From: Planctomycetota bacterium
GTDB lineage: Bacteria > Planctomycetota > UBA1135 > GCA-002686595
Reading direction: 5' to 3'
NCBI GenBank assembly: GCA_016779205.1
Contig: JADHOC010000012.1
Span: 1 to 64,000, forward strand
Length of the DNA stretch: 64,000 nucleotides
A program made the translations under genes and the position numbers. This document shows, one piece after another, positions 1 through 8,065 of this stretch. Numbering within the stretch: position 1 is the first letter of the stretch; every line of letters begins with the position of its first letter. The notes below the pieces were generated by a model. It made no database searches. It saw only the letters and a program-made list of their open reading frames with translations, and was not told the origin of the DNA.

Positions 1-556
1 GTGTATGGAAGAAGACATCTCGATCCGGATGGCGTGCAGCCCATCTCGCCGTGGCGAACAGAATCGTGGCGTCGGCGGTGGAGTTCTTGCCTCCATAGGG
101 CTTCTTCTTGCTTATGCCATATTCGACAACTTGTGCATGAATCGCCTTGGGCTCGCTGATCGCGGTTACGTGTTTCGAGCGAAGGAGGTCAGTGACCATT
201 CCGTGATGCGGGTCTCCCTCAAAATCATCGATCGAGCCCCTCATGGCCTCCAGAGCCGACACGTAGGACCGGGAGGGAGGGCCGTCCGGGCCGAACGGAT
301 CCTCTGTGCGACGAAGCATCTCAGCGAAGCGAATCAGCTCCCCAATCCGGGCGTGCCAGTCCCTCTTACGGGCTGCCAGGCGCTCGGGGGCGTTTCGGGT
401 CATCTCTAGGTGCACTGTGCCCGGAACACCGATCTGGAGCACCGAGAGGTTTGCCAGGTCAACGACCTTGTAGAGAAGGTCCGGGTGACGGTCGATCAGG
501 TCGATCCAGATGCTCGAGTCGAGAACATGCAGTGCGTTGAGAAGCCGCTCGTCCAT
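1..556 (-). CDS. PIN-domain (DUF4935-like) nuclease, 3' end outside window
   Basis: The reading frame is open from the ATG at 556 to the window edge, about 185 codons, so the C-terminus is missing. Near the N-terminus the motif VLDSSIWIDL carries the first PIN-type acidic residue. A conserved Glu lies in VPGTVHLEM. Near the edge GGKNSTADATILFA is the KNSxxDA motif of the DUF4935/PIN_8 family, and the following DVFFHT should lead into the usual last acidic motif. Proteins of this family are predicted Mg-dependent RNases, often toxins or parts of defence systems. G+C is visibly lower than in the rest of the window, and a tRNA 3' fragment follows at 684-730, so this gene is probably part of an imported element. 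The family is fairly sure from the motifs; the target and role are unknown. Confidence 0.72.
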   Translation of the reverse strand, partial: MDERLLNALHVLDSSIWIDLIDRHPDLLYKVVDLANLSVLQIGVPGTVHLEMTRNAPERLAARKRDWHARIGELIRFAEMLRRTEDPFGPDGPPSRSYVSALEAMRGSIDDFEGDPHHGMVTDLLRSKHVTAISEPKAIHAQVVEYGISKKKPYGGKNSTADATILFATARWAARHPDRDVFFHT

Positions 557-683
557 GGTGTGGTGGCCTGAGAGGGTACGCAATCAGGGGTGACGCGCGC
601 ATCGCCTTCCGATAGCCTTCCGCGACAACACCACCGGAGCCGCGCCGCCTTACGGGTCAACAGCTTACGACCGCAGAGCCCCC

Positions 684-730
684 TCTTCCTAAAGCGGGGG
701 TCGCAGGTTCGAGTCCTGCCGGGCGTGCCA
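684..730 (+). other. tRNA 3'-end fragment, possible attachment site
   Basis: 703-719 is a perfect T arm (5-bp stem GCAGG/CCTGC around TTCGAGT), followed by a 7-nt acceptor 3' strand, a discriminator G and an encoded CCA at 728-730. The upstream part TTCCTAA with AGCGGGGG resembles the 3' half of an Arg(CCT) anticodon arm. No matching 5' acceptor (ACGCCCG or wobble variant) or convincing D arm lies upstream, so a complete tRNA is not supported. A bare 3' end of this kind is what integrase-mediated insertion into a tRNA gene leaves behind. 557-929 otherwise holds no gene I can support. Confidence 0.55.
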
Positions 731-929
731 CCTCTGGCCCCCGTTGGCCGCGGAGCCCCTGGGCCCCCCGGTGAGGAGCTCCCGCCCGGTGGCCCGCACC
801 ATCGCCTCGAAGGATCGGAGTCAGGGAAGTCCCCGCTATTCCCAGCGCGCGAGATTCCTGGCATTCTGACGCGGCTCGACCGCGCGTGAGTCGGGCCACC
901 CAGCACCCAGAGGATCGTCATCCACTCCG

Positions 930-2084
930 TTGCCACAGAAGCGTCTCATTCCCCCAGGCCCAGGGGTTTCCGGGCCTGAGGACCGGCTCGCCGGAACGCT
1001 GGCCCATGGGCTGGGGATCGACTTTCGTGGTCGCCTGAGCGGGCTCGACGACCTTCGACGCTACGTCCGGATCCTGAGGGACGCGCTGGCCGCGTCGGGC
1101 CCTGACGTCTCCCTCGATCAGCTGCGCGGTGAGGTGGATCGGCTCGTGCGGGAGGAGCCCTTCCGCGCTGGGGCGGAGCTCTCCGACGCGCTCGCATCGG
1201 CCAGCGCCCTCGCCGGGTGGCGCGGGATCGGCGAACTCTGCCAGTCGATGGAGGATCAACAGCCTCCGCTGCTACGACGGGGCGCAGCCGAGCGCCGGAC
1301 CTATCGCTGCCCGAGCTCTGACCTGCAGATCGAGGTCGAGACGTACATGCCCGCGGTGTCCGATCGCTCGAGGGTGCCCCTGCTCGTCGTCCTCCACGGC
1401 TTCATGCGCGAGCCCGCGCGGTACCTCGAGCCCTGGATCCCGCTCGCCGCAGCCCACGGGTTCGCGGTGATCGCCCCGGAGTTCCACCGCGGGGACTTCC
1501 CCGGCAGCCAGGGGTACAACCAGGGTGGGCTCTTCTCCCCGGCAGGTGACCTCCAGCCGCAGGAGCGGTGGCTCTTCGGCCACGTGGAGCGGCTCTTCGA
1601 CGCGGCGCGAGAGTGGGTCGGTACGCGGACCCGTCGCTACTGCCTCTACGGCCATTCCGCCGGCGCACAGGTCGTGCACCGGATGGTGCTCGCCGCGCCG
1701 GACGCTCGCGTCTCCATGGCGGTGGCGGCGAACGCCGGCTGGTACACGCTCCCCACGTTCGACCTCGACTTCCCCTACGGCCTGAGGCGGCTCCCCGTCA
1801 CGGAGGCCGGGCTCAGGCGCTCCCTCGGGACCCCGCTCGTGGTCCTGCTCGGCGAGGCCGACTCTGACCCCGACGACCCCCTGCTCCGCAGGTCCCCCGA
1901 GGCCCTCGCCCAGGGGCCCCATCGCCTCGCCCGGGGGGTGGAGTTCCACCGACAGGCGCAGGACGCCGCCACCCGGCGGGGCATTCCCCTGGCGTGGACG
2001 CGCCAGCAGGTCCCCGGCGTGGGGCACGACCACGAGGCGATGGCTGCCGTCGCCTCGACGATCCTTCTCGAGAACCACAAATGA
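930..2084 (+). CDS. alpha/beta hydrolase (PHB depolymerase/esterase-like) with N-terminal helical region
   Basis: 384 residues from a TTG start; a later start such as the ATG before EDQQPP (about residue 107) is possible. Residues about 120-384 form an alpha/beta-hydrolase domain: strand and oxyanion segment LLVVLHGFM, nucleophile elbow GHSAGA, an acidic residue in LLGEADSD, and the catalytic His in VPGVGHDHE. The esterase/depolymerase-like arrangement, with the His very near the C-terminus, resembles poly(3-hydroxybutyrate) depolymerase-type hydrolases. The first about 110 residues look helical and match nothing I recognise. There is no signal peptide, so it is probably cytoplasmic. Its stop overlaps the start of the next gene (ATGA), so the two are translationally coupled. 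The substrate is unknown. Confidence 0.75.
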   Translation: MPQKRLIPPGPGVSGPEDRLAGTLAHGLGIDFRGRLSGLDDLRRYVRILRDALAASGPDVSLDQLRGEVDRLVREEPFRAGAELSDALASASALAGWRGIGELCQSMEDQQPPLLRRGAAERRTYRCPSSDLQIEVETYMPAVSDRSRVPLLVVLHGFMREPARYLEPWIPLAAAHGFAVIAPEFHRGDFPGSQGYNQGGLFSPAGDLQPQERWLFGHVERLFDAAREWVGTRTRRYCLYGHSAGAQVVHRMVLAAPDARVSMAVAANAGWYTLPTFDLDFPYGLRRLPVTEAGLRRSLGTPLVVLLGEADSDPDDPLLRRSPEALAQGPHRLARGVEFHRQAQDAATRRGIPLAWTRQQVPGVGHDHEAMAAVASTILLENHK

Positions 2085-3169
2085 CGAACGACGCGATCAC
2101 CAGGTCCGGATTGGACCTCCGCTCCAAGCTCCCTGCCGGCGCGAAGCGCATCCCGCCCGGGTACATCCACCCGAGCGCTGCCTTCTCGATCCGCAAGAAT
2201 CAGATCCGTGCCTACTCCCTCTCCGATCACGAGCCCCGCTGCGGTGACGTGATCTACGGGAAGGTGACCCGGCTCGGGTTCCACTCCAACCTCGAGAACA
2301 AGTCCGGTCGGCTCCACGTCCTGAACGACGGGAGCAAGTCGATCTTCGTCTTCGGCAACCGCTATGCCCCCGACCACTACGAGGGCCACGTGCCGGACCG
2401 TCCGACCCTGGAGGTGGACCTGCTCTCGCGCTCCGGGCTCGTGGGCGTGGTCAAGAGCAAGAACTCCGTCCTCAAGGACCCCACGCGCGTGCGGATCCTC
2501 GGCTATGCCGTCGACGACGACGGGAAGGTGCTCAACACCCGCGACTTCCCGATGATCGTGCCGAGCGGGCGGGGCCAGCGAACCACCGGGCGGTCCAAGA
2601 TGATCCTCGTCGTCGGGAGCAGCATGAACGCGGGCAAGAGCATGACCGCGTCCGCCTGCTGCTGGGCCCTCTCGACCATGGGCTACAACGTGCGTGCCTC
2701 CAAGGTCACGGGGACGGCGAGCCTGAAGGACATCCTCCACATGAACGATGCCGGGGCGTCCGTCTACAACGACTTCACGCACTTCGGCTACCCGTCGACC
2801 TACATGCTGGAGCGCGACGAGGTCCTCCGGATCTTCCAGGACATCGACATGAAGTTCGCGAACAACCCGAAGAACTACTGGGTCGTCGAGCTCGCGGACG
2901 GCGTGCTGCAGCGGGAGACCGCCATGCTCCTGGGCTCCCCGGAGGTCCAGGACAGGATCCACCGCCTGATCTACTGCGCCGGAGACGCCCTCGGCTGCAT
3001 CGGCGGCCTCAAGGTCCTGGACGAGCGCTTCGGGCTCACCCCCGACGCCATCTCGGGCATCGTCGCGAGCTCACCGCTGGCGCGCGCCGAGCTAGAGGAG
3101 TTCAGCTCCGTCCCGACGTTCGACAACCTGGAGCGGAACCTCCAGCAGATCTCGGAGGCCCTGATCTAG
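2081..3169 (+). CDS. P-loop ATPase, dethiobiotin synthetase/DUF1611-like
   Basis: 362 residues from the ATG at 2081, chosen because it overlaps the upstream TGA as ATGA; an upstream in-frame start at 1994 would run inside the hydrolase gene. The N-terminal about 165 residues have no recognisable motif. Then VVGSSMNAGKSMTAS is a Walker A of the kind in DUF1611 and dethiobiotin-synthetase-like ATPases, followed by a substrate-loop-like KVTGTASLKD and an acidic VVELADG that could be Walker B. No membrane segments are seen. Coupling to the hydrolase implies a joint pathway, perhaps an ATP-dependent step followed by hydrolysis. The fold assignment is reasonable; the reaction cannot be named. Confidence 0.65.
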   Translation: MTNDAITRSGLDLRSKLPAGAKRIPPGYIHPSAAFSIRKNQIRAYSLSDHEPRCGDVIYGKVTRLGFHSNLENKSGRLHVLNDGSKSIFVFGNRYAPDHYEGHVPDRPTLEVDLLSRSGLVGVVKSKNSVLKDPTRVRILGYAVDDDGKVLNTRDFPMIVPSGRGQRTTGRSKMILVVGSSMNAGKSMTASACCWALSTMGYNVRASKVTGTASLKDILHMNDAGASVYNDFTHFGYPSTYMLERDEVLRIFQDIDMKFANNPKNYWVVELADGVLQRETAMLLGSPEVQDRIHRLIYCAGDALGCIGGLKVLDERFGLTPDAISGIVASSPLARAELEEFSSVPTFDNLERNLQQISEALI

Positions 3170-3274
3170 CGCGTCACCGTGGCGAGGCCAGGGCTCGGGA
3201 GGACCCGTCGATCGACCCTCCCGCCCTGGCCACTCGGGACGTTGTCGACCGCCTCGAGGGGCGGCGCGTCGCCC

Positions 3275-3637
3275 CTACTTGCGCAGGATGCTCTCCATCT
3301 TCTTCCCGCGCGCCAGCTCGTCCACGAGCTTGTCCATGTAGCGGGCCTTCTGCGTCAACGGGTTCTCGATCTCCTCGACTCGATAGCCGCAGATCAGGCC
3401 CTTGATGAGAGAGGCGTTGGGGTTCAGCTCGGCGTCGTCGAAGAGGGCCTCGAAGGTCGACCCCTTCTTGATGTGACGGTCGAGCTGCGCCTTGGTGAGG
3501 CCGGTCAGCCACTTCAGGACCTTGAGCAGGTCGGCCTCGGTTCGCCCCTTCTTCACCACCTTGTCCACGTAGAGGGGGTAGATGGACGCGAAGGTCATCT
3601 TCGCGATGCGTTCGTCGTGGCTGAGTCGGGGGGTCAT
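3275..3637 (-). CDS. DUF2200 family protein
   Basis: 120 residues, a typical length for DUF2200. The diagnostic N-terminal segment KMTFASIYPLYVDKVVKKGR and the central LTGLTKAQLD and LIKGLICGYRVEEIE segments cover the whole protein. It is soluble and basic with no signal peptide. The function of the family is not established. It stands alone: the upstream operon ends on the other strand at 3169, and the next leftward gene starts far upstream at 5480. Confidence 0.9.
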   Translation of the reverse strand: MTPRLSHDERIAKMTFASIYPLYVDKVVKKGRTEADLLKVLKWLTGLTKAQLDRHIKKGSTFEALFDDAELNPNASLIKGLICGYRVEEIENPLTQKARYMDKLVDELARGKKMESILRK

Positions 3638-3767
3638 CTGGATCTTGCGCCTGGTCCGGCGATGGGAGAGTCAGCGAGTGGGGATGCCCATGGGGGGCCG
3701 GGCCTGCGCAGAGGGAGGGGCCTCGCCACGGGCGCGTGGGGCGGGACCGGGCGAGCGGCCCCCGGTC

Positions 3768-5480
3768 TCACCTTAGCGTGACCTCGCCGCAGGGGACGGT
3801 GACCCGGACGGGCCCTTCGAGTCCCTCGGCCTCGAGGACGTAGTCCCCGGCGGGGAGCACATCGAAGGTGCAACGGCGGCTGGCGTCCAGCGACCGGGAT
3901 CGTGGATCCCTGCCCCAGCGGAGGGTCTCGTCCAGGTCCGGGATCCCGAGGGTGACGGTCTGCCCCTCCGCCAGCTCGGGAGCGAGGACCCGGAGTTCGT
4001 GGAGCACGGGGACGTCGAAAGTGACCGGCACGTCGGCTTCCAGCGCATCGACGATCTCCCAGCCGAGCAAGGACTCCTCCAGCATCGCGTCGGGCGACAA
4101 CGCGAGGAACGTGATCCGGTAGCGACCCGGGCTCAGCCCTTCGAGGCGCTTCTCCGGGTAGCTCGGGTCCCCGAAGAGGGCCAGGTTGCCATAGTTCGAG
4201 TCCAGGCTCGCCTGGCCGCTCTTGATCTGCTCGAGGCTCACGGCTCGAACGAAGAAGTCGCCCTCCTCGTAGCCCTGGAGGCGGAAGAGGATCGAGGTGG
4301 GCGCGCCGAAGGCCACGCTCACCGCCAGCTCTCCCGGCTTCAGCTGCGTTCGAACCTGTCCGAGCTCGGGGTGCGCGGTCAATAGCGTGTACTGCGCGCT
4401 CGTGTCCGTCGGATCAAAGAACTCCCCGAGCGCGTCGGGGAACCAGACCCCGAAGGTCCCGTCCGAGGATCGCGTGGTGAGCCCCCTGACCAGCTGCTCG
4501 TCTCCACCGCGGCTCCTCTCCAGGGAGAAGCGAAGGCGCCCGGGCTGGGGGACCCCCTTGCCGTCCGGGCCCACGACCGAGACGCTGAGCCGACGATCGT
4601 CCTTGGCCCGGATCACCAGCTCCACCCGGGCGATGGTCTCATCCACCTGGAACACCTCGTACCCGTACAACTCGTCGAGGACGCTCCAGGCCCCGACGGC
4701 GTAGGCGCCCGGTTCCAGGTCCATGAAGGTCCAGACTCGATCGTCCGGACCGCTCTGGGTGATCCCGAAGCCATTCTCCCCCACCTCCGCGGCGGCGAGC
4801 GCCGCCTCGTCCACCTCCGCGCCGGGCTTCAGACCAACGATCCGGAGCCAAGGCCGGCCCTGCCCCTCCACCCTCGGGGTCACCTGCAGCCCGCCGCGGG
4901 ACTCGCCGGTCAGGGTGAGACGCGGATTCAGGCCCGGGACGAGGTCCACGACCTCGAAGGCGCTGGCCTTGGCCGCGCGCATGGGGTCATCCAGGTCAGG
5001 ATCCTCGAAGAGCCCCGTGAAGCCACGCAGCTGGAACCGTCCTGGCGTCAGGCGCAGGACATCGTCGGCCGGTGACCAGTCGAGCTCCTCGTACGGCAGG
5101 CGGGCGGAGGACTCCGACTCCCTCGTCTCGCCCTCGCGAAGAATCCTGCTCACGACGATCACCCCGGAGGCATAGGACGCCCCTTCGCGGTCGAGGAACG
5201 AGAGCGGCAGGAGGGCCACGCCCGGCTCGATGGGCGGCTCGTTCGGGGGCGCCTCGCCCTCCAGCGCCTCGGCGCCCCCGGAAGCCACAGGAGCTGCGGG
5301 GACGCGCTGGCCTTCGGTCGAGGGGTCGAGCTCGACGATCGAGGCCGCGGCGTCGGCCTCGGTCCCCGCCAACGGGGAGCCTCCCAGGTCAACAGGCTCT
5401 GGCGGTGTGCCGGCAGGCCAGAGGACCCAGAGGGCCGCGGCGACCACGACGGCACACAGAGCGAGGAGTGAACGGCCCAT
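3768..5480 (-). CDS. membrane-anchored hypothetical protein with beta-rich repeats
   Basis: 570 residues from the ATG at 5480, chosen because MGRSLLALCAVVVAAALWVLW is a clean signal anchor; the frame is open further upstream but without a sensible N-terminus. A proline/glutamate-rich linker (residues about 25-90) follows the anchor. The rest is a series of beta-rich stretches with phrases such as LTPGRFQLRGF, LEPGAYAVGAW, LSPGRYRITFL and LPAGDYVLEAE. These LxPGxY motifs are typical of carboxypeptidase-regulatory-like or prealbumin-like beta-sandwich repeats in planctomycete surface proteins. It is probably exported and tethered to the cytoplasmic membrane. No catalytic motif was seen; function unknown. 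Confidence 0.8.
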   Translation of the reverse strand: MGRSLLALCAVVVAAALWVLWPAGTPPEPVDLGGSPLAGTEADAAASIVELDPSTEGQRVPAAPVASGGAEALEGEAPPNEPPIEPGVALLPLSFLDREGASYASGVIVVSRILREGETRESESSARLPYEELDWSPADDVLRLTPGRFQLRGFTGLFEDPDLDDPMRAAKASAFEVVDLVPGLNPRLTLTGESRGGLQVTPRVEGQGRPWLRIVGLKPGAEVDEAALAAAEVGENGFGITQSGPDDRVWTFMDLEPGAYAVGAWSVLDELYGYEVFQVDETIARVELVIRAKDDRRLSVSVVGPDGKGVPQPGRLRFSLERSRGGDEQLVRGLTTRSSDGTFGVWFPDALGEFFDPTDTSAQYTLLTAHPELGQVRTQLKPGELAVSVAFGAPTSILFRLQGYEEGDFFVRAVSLEQIKSGQASLDSNYGNLALFGDPSYPEKRLEGLSPGRYRITFLALSPDAMLEESLLGWEIVDALEADVPVTFDVPVLHELRVLAPELAEGQTVTLGIPDLDETLRWGRDPRSRSLDASRRCTFDVLPAGDYVLEAEGLEGPVRVTVPCGEVTLR

Positions 5481-5613
5481 GGGAGTCAGGCTAGCCGCGC
5501 GGCTGTAGGGTCGCCAGGAAGCCGCCCGCGGCCCCTGCGGACGCGACCTGGCCCCCCTGCGGAGCGCTGGGCCCCCCCCGACCGGGGCCAACCCGACCCT
5601 GTATGCTCAGGGC

Positions 5614-5958
5614 ATGAGCCCGTCGATTCTCACCTGGCTCGCCGTCCCCATCAGCGCATCGGCGCTCTTCTTCACCCTCGCGCTCCACATGCACCGGAGC
5701 CTGGGCGGCTGGCCGGAGACCATCGGCAACCGCGGCTTCCCCGAGGGCCTGCTCCGGCACGAGAGCGCGGCGTTCATGGCCTTCGGCATCCTCCTCGTCG
5801 GGCTGCTCCTCTCCCCCCTGGCGCTCCTCCTCTGCGCGGCCGCGCCGAGGCTGCGCGGTGGCCTCTCCCCCATCGCGACCTACGCGGCCGCGAGCATCGC
5901 CGCCCTGTTACTCACGAACCTGGCGCCCGATCCGTTCCTCTACTGGTGGTGGGATTGA
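5614..5958 (+). CDS. small integral membrane protein
   Basis: 114 residues with three or four hydrophobic segments: WLAVPISASALFFTLAL at the N-terminus, FGILLVGLLLSPLALLLCAA centrally, and YAAASIAALLLTNLA near the end. It closes with FLYWWWD. No family was recognised. The gene is divergent from the anchored protein starting at 5480, leaving about 130 nt for two promoters, and is followed after 52 nt by another small membrane protein gene on the same strand, so the two probably form an operon. Function unknown. Confidence 0.7.
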   Translation: MSPSILTWLAVPISASALFFTLALHMHRSLGGWPETIGNRGFPEGLLRHESAAFMAFGILLVGLLLSPLALLLCAAAPRLRGGLSPIATYAAASIAALLLTNLAPDPFLYWWWD

Positions 5959-6010
5959 CCCCGTCGCGCCACCGCGCGCGATCCTCCCGCCGAGCCTGCC
6001 CCTCCTCGAC

Positions 6011-6451
6011 ATGCTGAACCTCCTCAAACGATTCGTCGGCAACACCCCCGCCGTCCCCGCGGTCCTCGTCGGCCTGGGGGTCGGCATGGCCGTCAACATG
6101 GGGCTGATCCAGCTCAACTCCACCGTGCTCTACCCGGCGCCCGAGGGCATGGACATGAACGACCCGGAGCAGCTCCAGGCCTACATGGACACCCTCCCCG
6201 CCGCGGCGTTCCTGGTGGTCATGACCGCCCACCTGGGCCAGGCCCTGATCGGCGGCTGGCTCGCCGCCTGCCTCGCCGTCAAGCGGCCGGTCCTCCTCGC
6301 CCTCATCGTGGGGGCCTTCACCATGGTCGGGGGGATCATGATGATGACGATGGTCACCGGCCCCGCCTGGATGATGGTCGAGCTCCCGCTCTACCTCCTC
6401 CTCCCCTACCTGGCTGGCCGCAGCGTCGCCCGCTCCCGCGGCGGCACATGA
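6011..6451 (+). CDS. integral membrane protein of unknown function
   Basis: 146 residues from the ATG at 6011, chosen because MLNLLKRFVGN starts a plausible membrane protein and the open frame upstream overlaps the preceding gene. Four hydrophobic segments are seen, the first VLVGLGVGMAVNMGLIQL, then FLVVMTAHLGQALIGGWLA, LLALIVGAFTMVGGIMMM, and a last one around VELPLYLLLPYLAG. The extracytoplasmic loop between the first two is acidic and Met-rich (EGMDMNDPEQLQ). No family was recognised with confidence. Confidence 0.75.
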   Translation: MLNLLKRFVGNTPAVPAVLVGLGVGMAVNMGLIQLNSTVLYPAPEGMDMNDPEQLQAYMDTLPAAAFLVVMTAHLGQALIGGWLAACLAVKRPVLLALIVGAFTMVGGIMMMTMVTGPAWMMVELPLYLLLPYLAGRSVARSRGGT

Positions 6452-6482
6452 CGCCCCACCGGCTGCGACTAGTCTCAGCCGC

Positions 6483-6501
6483 GCGGCCCCGTTGGGGCCG
6501 C
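6483..6501. terminator. hairpin between convergent genes
   Basis: A perfect 8-bp stem GCGGCCCC/GGGGCCGC with a GTT loop lies between the stop at 6451 (+) and the stop at 6531 (-). There is no T tract, which is usual in such G+C-rich DNA. Its position suits a bidirectional terminator. Confidence 0.5.
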
Positions 6502-6530
6502 CCAATGTTCGCCGGACCGATGGGGGTCGC

Positions 6531-7472
6531 TCAGTGCCCCACGGCAGGCGCGTACCGACCGTCCGGCAGGACCCTCGGCAGCGGGAACGCCGGGTCCGTG
6601 AGCAGCCTCACGACCGCGGGGTCCCGGGTCCCGAGGAGCTCAGGCGTGGAGCACTCCCACTCGATGGCAATCTCCTCGGCGCGGCCGGGGAAGGCCTGGC
6701 CGCCCAGGTGCGAGGTGAGGGCCCAGTAGAGGTACTCGGCGGCCATGCACTCGTAGTCGCAGGAGCGGTCGTCGTAGTGGTACCAGGCGGCCTCGGGGTA
6801 GCGCCGGGGCACGCGGCGGAAGCGGCCGCCGCGGGCGAGGTCCATGGCGTCGGTGAGGCGCGAGCCCGGGCGGTAGCCGAGGGCCTCGGGGTGGGCCTCG
6901 ACCCAGCCGTTGGAGACCAGGTGCAGGACCTCCTCGAGGGCCGCGTCGAAGCGGCCGGGGCCCATGACGTGGGGCGGGCCGGCGGGGAACGTCTCGTCGC
7001 CGTAGAGGTCCTGGCCGATGTGGAAGCCGGCCTCCTCGAGCTCGTCGAAGGAGACGCTCTCGTGCAGCTCCTCCATCTCGTCCTCGGTGGCGGGCATGAC
7101 GAGGAAGGCGCCGCCTGCCACCAGCGCCGCGTGGGCCGCCGCGTCGTCGGGGATTCCGTCCTCGTCGTTGTCGATCCACTCGGCGAGGATCGTGCCCGCG
7201 TGGGAGACCTTGGCCGCCTCCGTGGCGGGCGTCGCCACGACCAGGACGCCGAAGACGTCGAGGTAGCGATCGAAGTGGGGCCGGAACACGGAGAGCCGCC
7301 CGGACTCGGGGATCGGCCGCGGCGTGAACTCCGAGGGTGTACCGCCAAGGAAGCCAGGCGTCACGGCGGCGCCGGGCGCGGCGGGGTACGGATCGGTCCC
7401 GCAGGCCAGGGACGTGGCCGCGAGCGCGGACGCCAGGAGCCGTCGAGCTGGAGAGAGGGCCGCGGTCCGCAC
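6531..7472 (-). CDS. lipoprotein of unknown function
   Basis: 313 residues from a GTG start; the hydrophobic N-terminus ends in a lipobox SLAC (Cys about 24), so it is a predicted lipoprotein. The mature part has a Ca-site-like stretch DNDEDGIPDD, a segment EEVLHLVSNGW, and a His/Tyr-rich region AAWYHYDDRSCDYEC. The EEVLH and AEYLYWALTSH segments could hold metal ligands, but no complete HExxH or other named motif is present. The start lies only 3 nt behind the stop of the VOC gene, so the two are co-transcribed. It resembles secreted proteins of planctomycetes with no assigned role. Confidence 0.8.
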   Translation of the reverse strand: MRTAALSPARRLLASALAATSLACGTDPYPAAPGAAVTPGFLGGTPSEFTPRPIPESGRLSVFRPHFDRYLDVFGVLVVATPATEAAKVSHAGTILAEWIDNDEDGIPDDAAAHAALVAGGAFLVMPATEDEMEELHESVSFDELEEAGFHIGQDLYGDETFPAGPPHVMGPGRFDAALEEVLHLVSNGWVEAHPEALGYRPGSRLTDAMDLARGGRFRRVPRRYPEAAWYHYDDRSCDYECMAAEYLYWALTSHLGGQAFPGRAEEIAIEWECSTPELLGTRDPAVVRLLTDPAFPLPRVLPDGRYAPAVGH

Positions 7473-7475
7473 CCG

Positions 7476-7820
7476 TCAGTCCACCCACACGCCCAGCTGC
7501 GCTTCACCCTTCAGGTAGATGGCGAAGGTGCCCTCGCCCGGGAGCTCGAGCGCCGGGTGCAGCACCTCCGCGCCCTCGGCCGCGGCGGCGGCGACCGCCG
7601 CTTCCGCGTCGCCCACGGTGAAGTAAGGCCGCACCACAGGGGCCTCCTGCTCGTGCATGGGCGCGCGGACCCCCAGGCGCCCGCCGCCCTCCAGCGGCGC
7701 CGTGCATGCCCCGCCGAGGGCGGGGACCGGGTCAGAGAAGGAGACGCCGTGGACGCCCTCCAGCGCGCTGCACGTTCCAGCGACGTCGGGCGTCACGATC
7801 TCCAGGTAGCCGATGTTCAT
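7476..7820 (-). CDS. VOC (glyoxalase/bleomycin-resistance) family protein
   Basis: 114 residues, the length of a single VOC unit. It starts with MNIGYLEIVTPD, the typical first strand of the family, and ends with the strand GTFAIYLKGEAQLGVWVD, where a glyoxalase would place its last metal ligand. The usual metal residues (H/E) are not in their common places (there is no first-strand His), so it may bind a ligand without metal chemistry. The ATG at 7820 was chosen because the homologous domain starts there. First gene of a two-gene operon with the lipoprotein at 6531-7472. Confidence 0.82.
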   Translation of the reverse strand: MNIGYLEIVTPDVAGTCSALEGVHGVSFSDPVPALGGACTAPLEGGGRLGVRAPMHEQEAPVVRPYFTVGDAEAAVAAAAAEGAEVLHPALELPGEGTFAIYLKGEAQLGVWVD

Positions 7821-8065
7821 GGGGATGACCTCGCCGGGAAGAGTAGCAGCCCGCGGCGCTGTCTTGATGTGAGCACGCAGGCCCTCGGACCGCGCTGCCC
7901 CTGGACCTCTGCCCCCCCTCAGCTCAATTACGACTTCGTATCCTTGGGGGGAGACCGCCGCGAAGGTGGAAGACCATGACCGTGCCCTCCCCGCTCCGAA
8001 CCATGCTGCCCGGCACGGCCAAGGGAACGGCGCTCTCCACGACCCGAGAGCGGAGCTGACCCGCG

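Noticed and set aside
5-409. Open frame of 134 residues on the + strand in the first 409 bases
   Set aside because: It lies antisense to the PIN-domain gene, which carries clear family motifs; the + frame shows none.
684-730. A complete tRNA gene
   Set aside because: No 5' acceptor strand, D arm or regular anticodon loop can be matched upstream; only the 3' part is tRNA-like.
6492-7979. A + strand open frame of 495 residues
   Set aside because: Antisense shadow of the lipoprotein and VOC genes.
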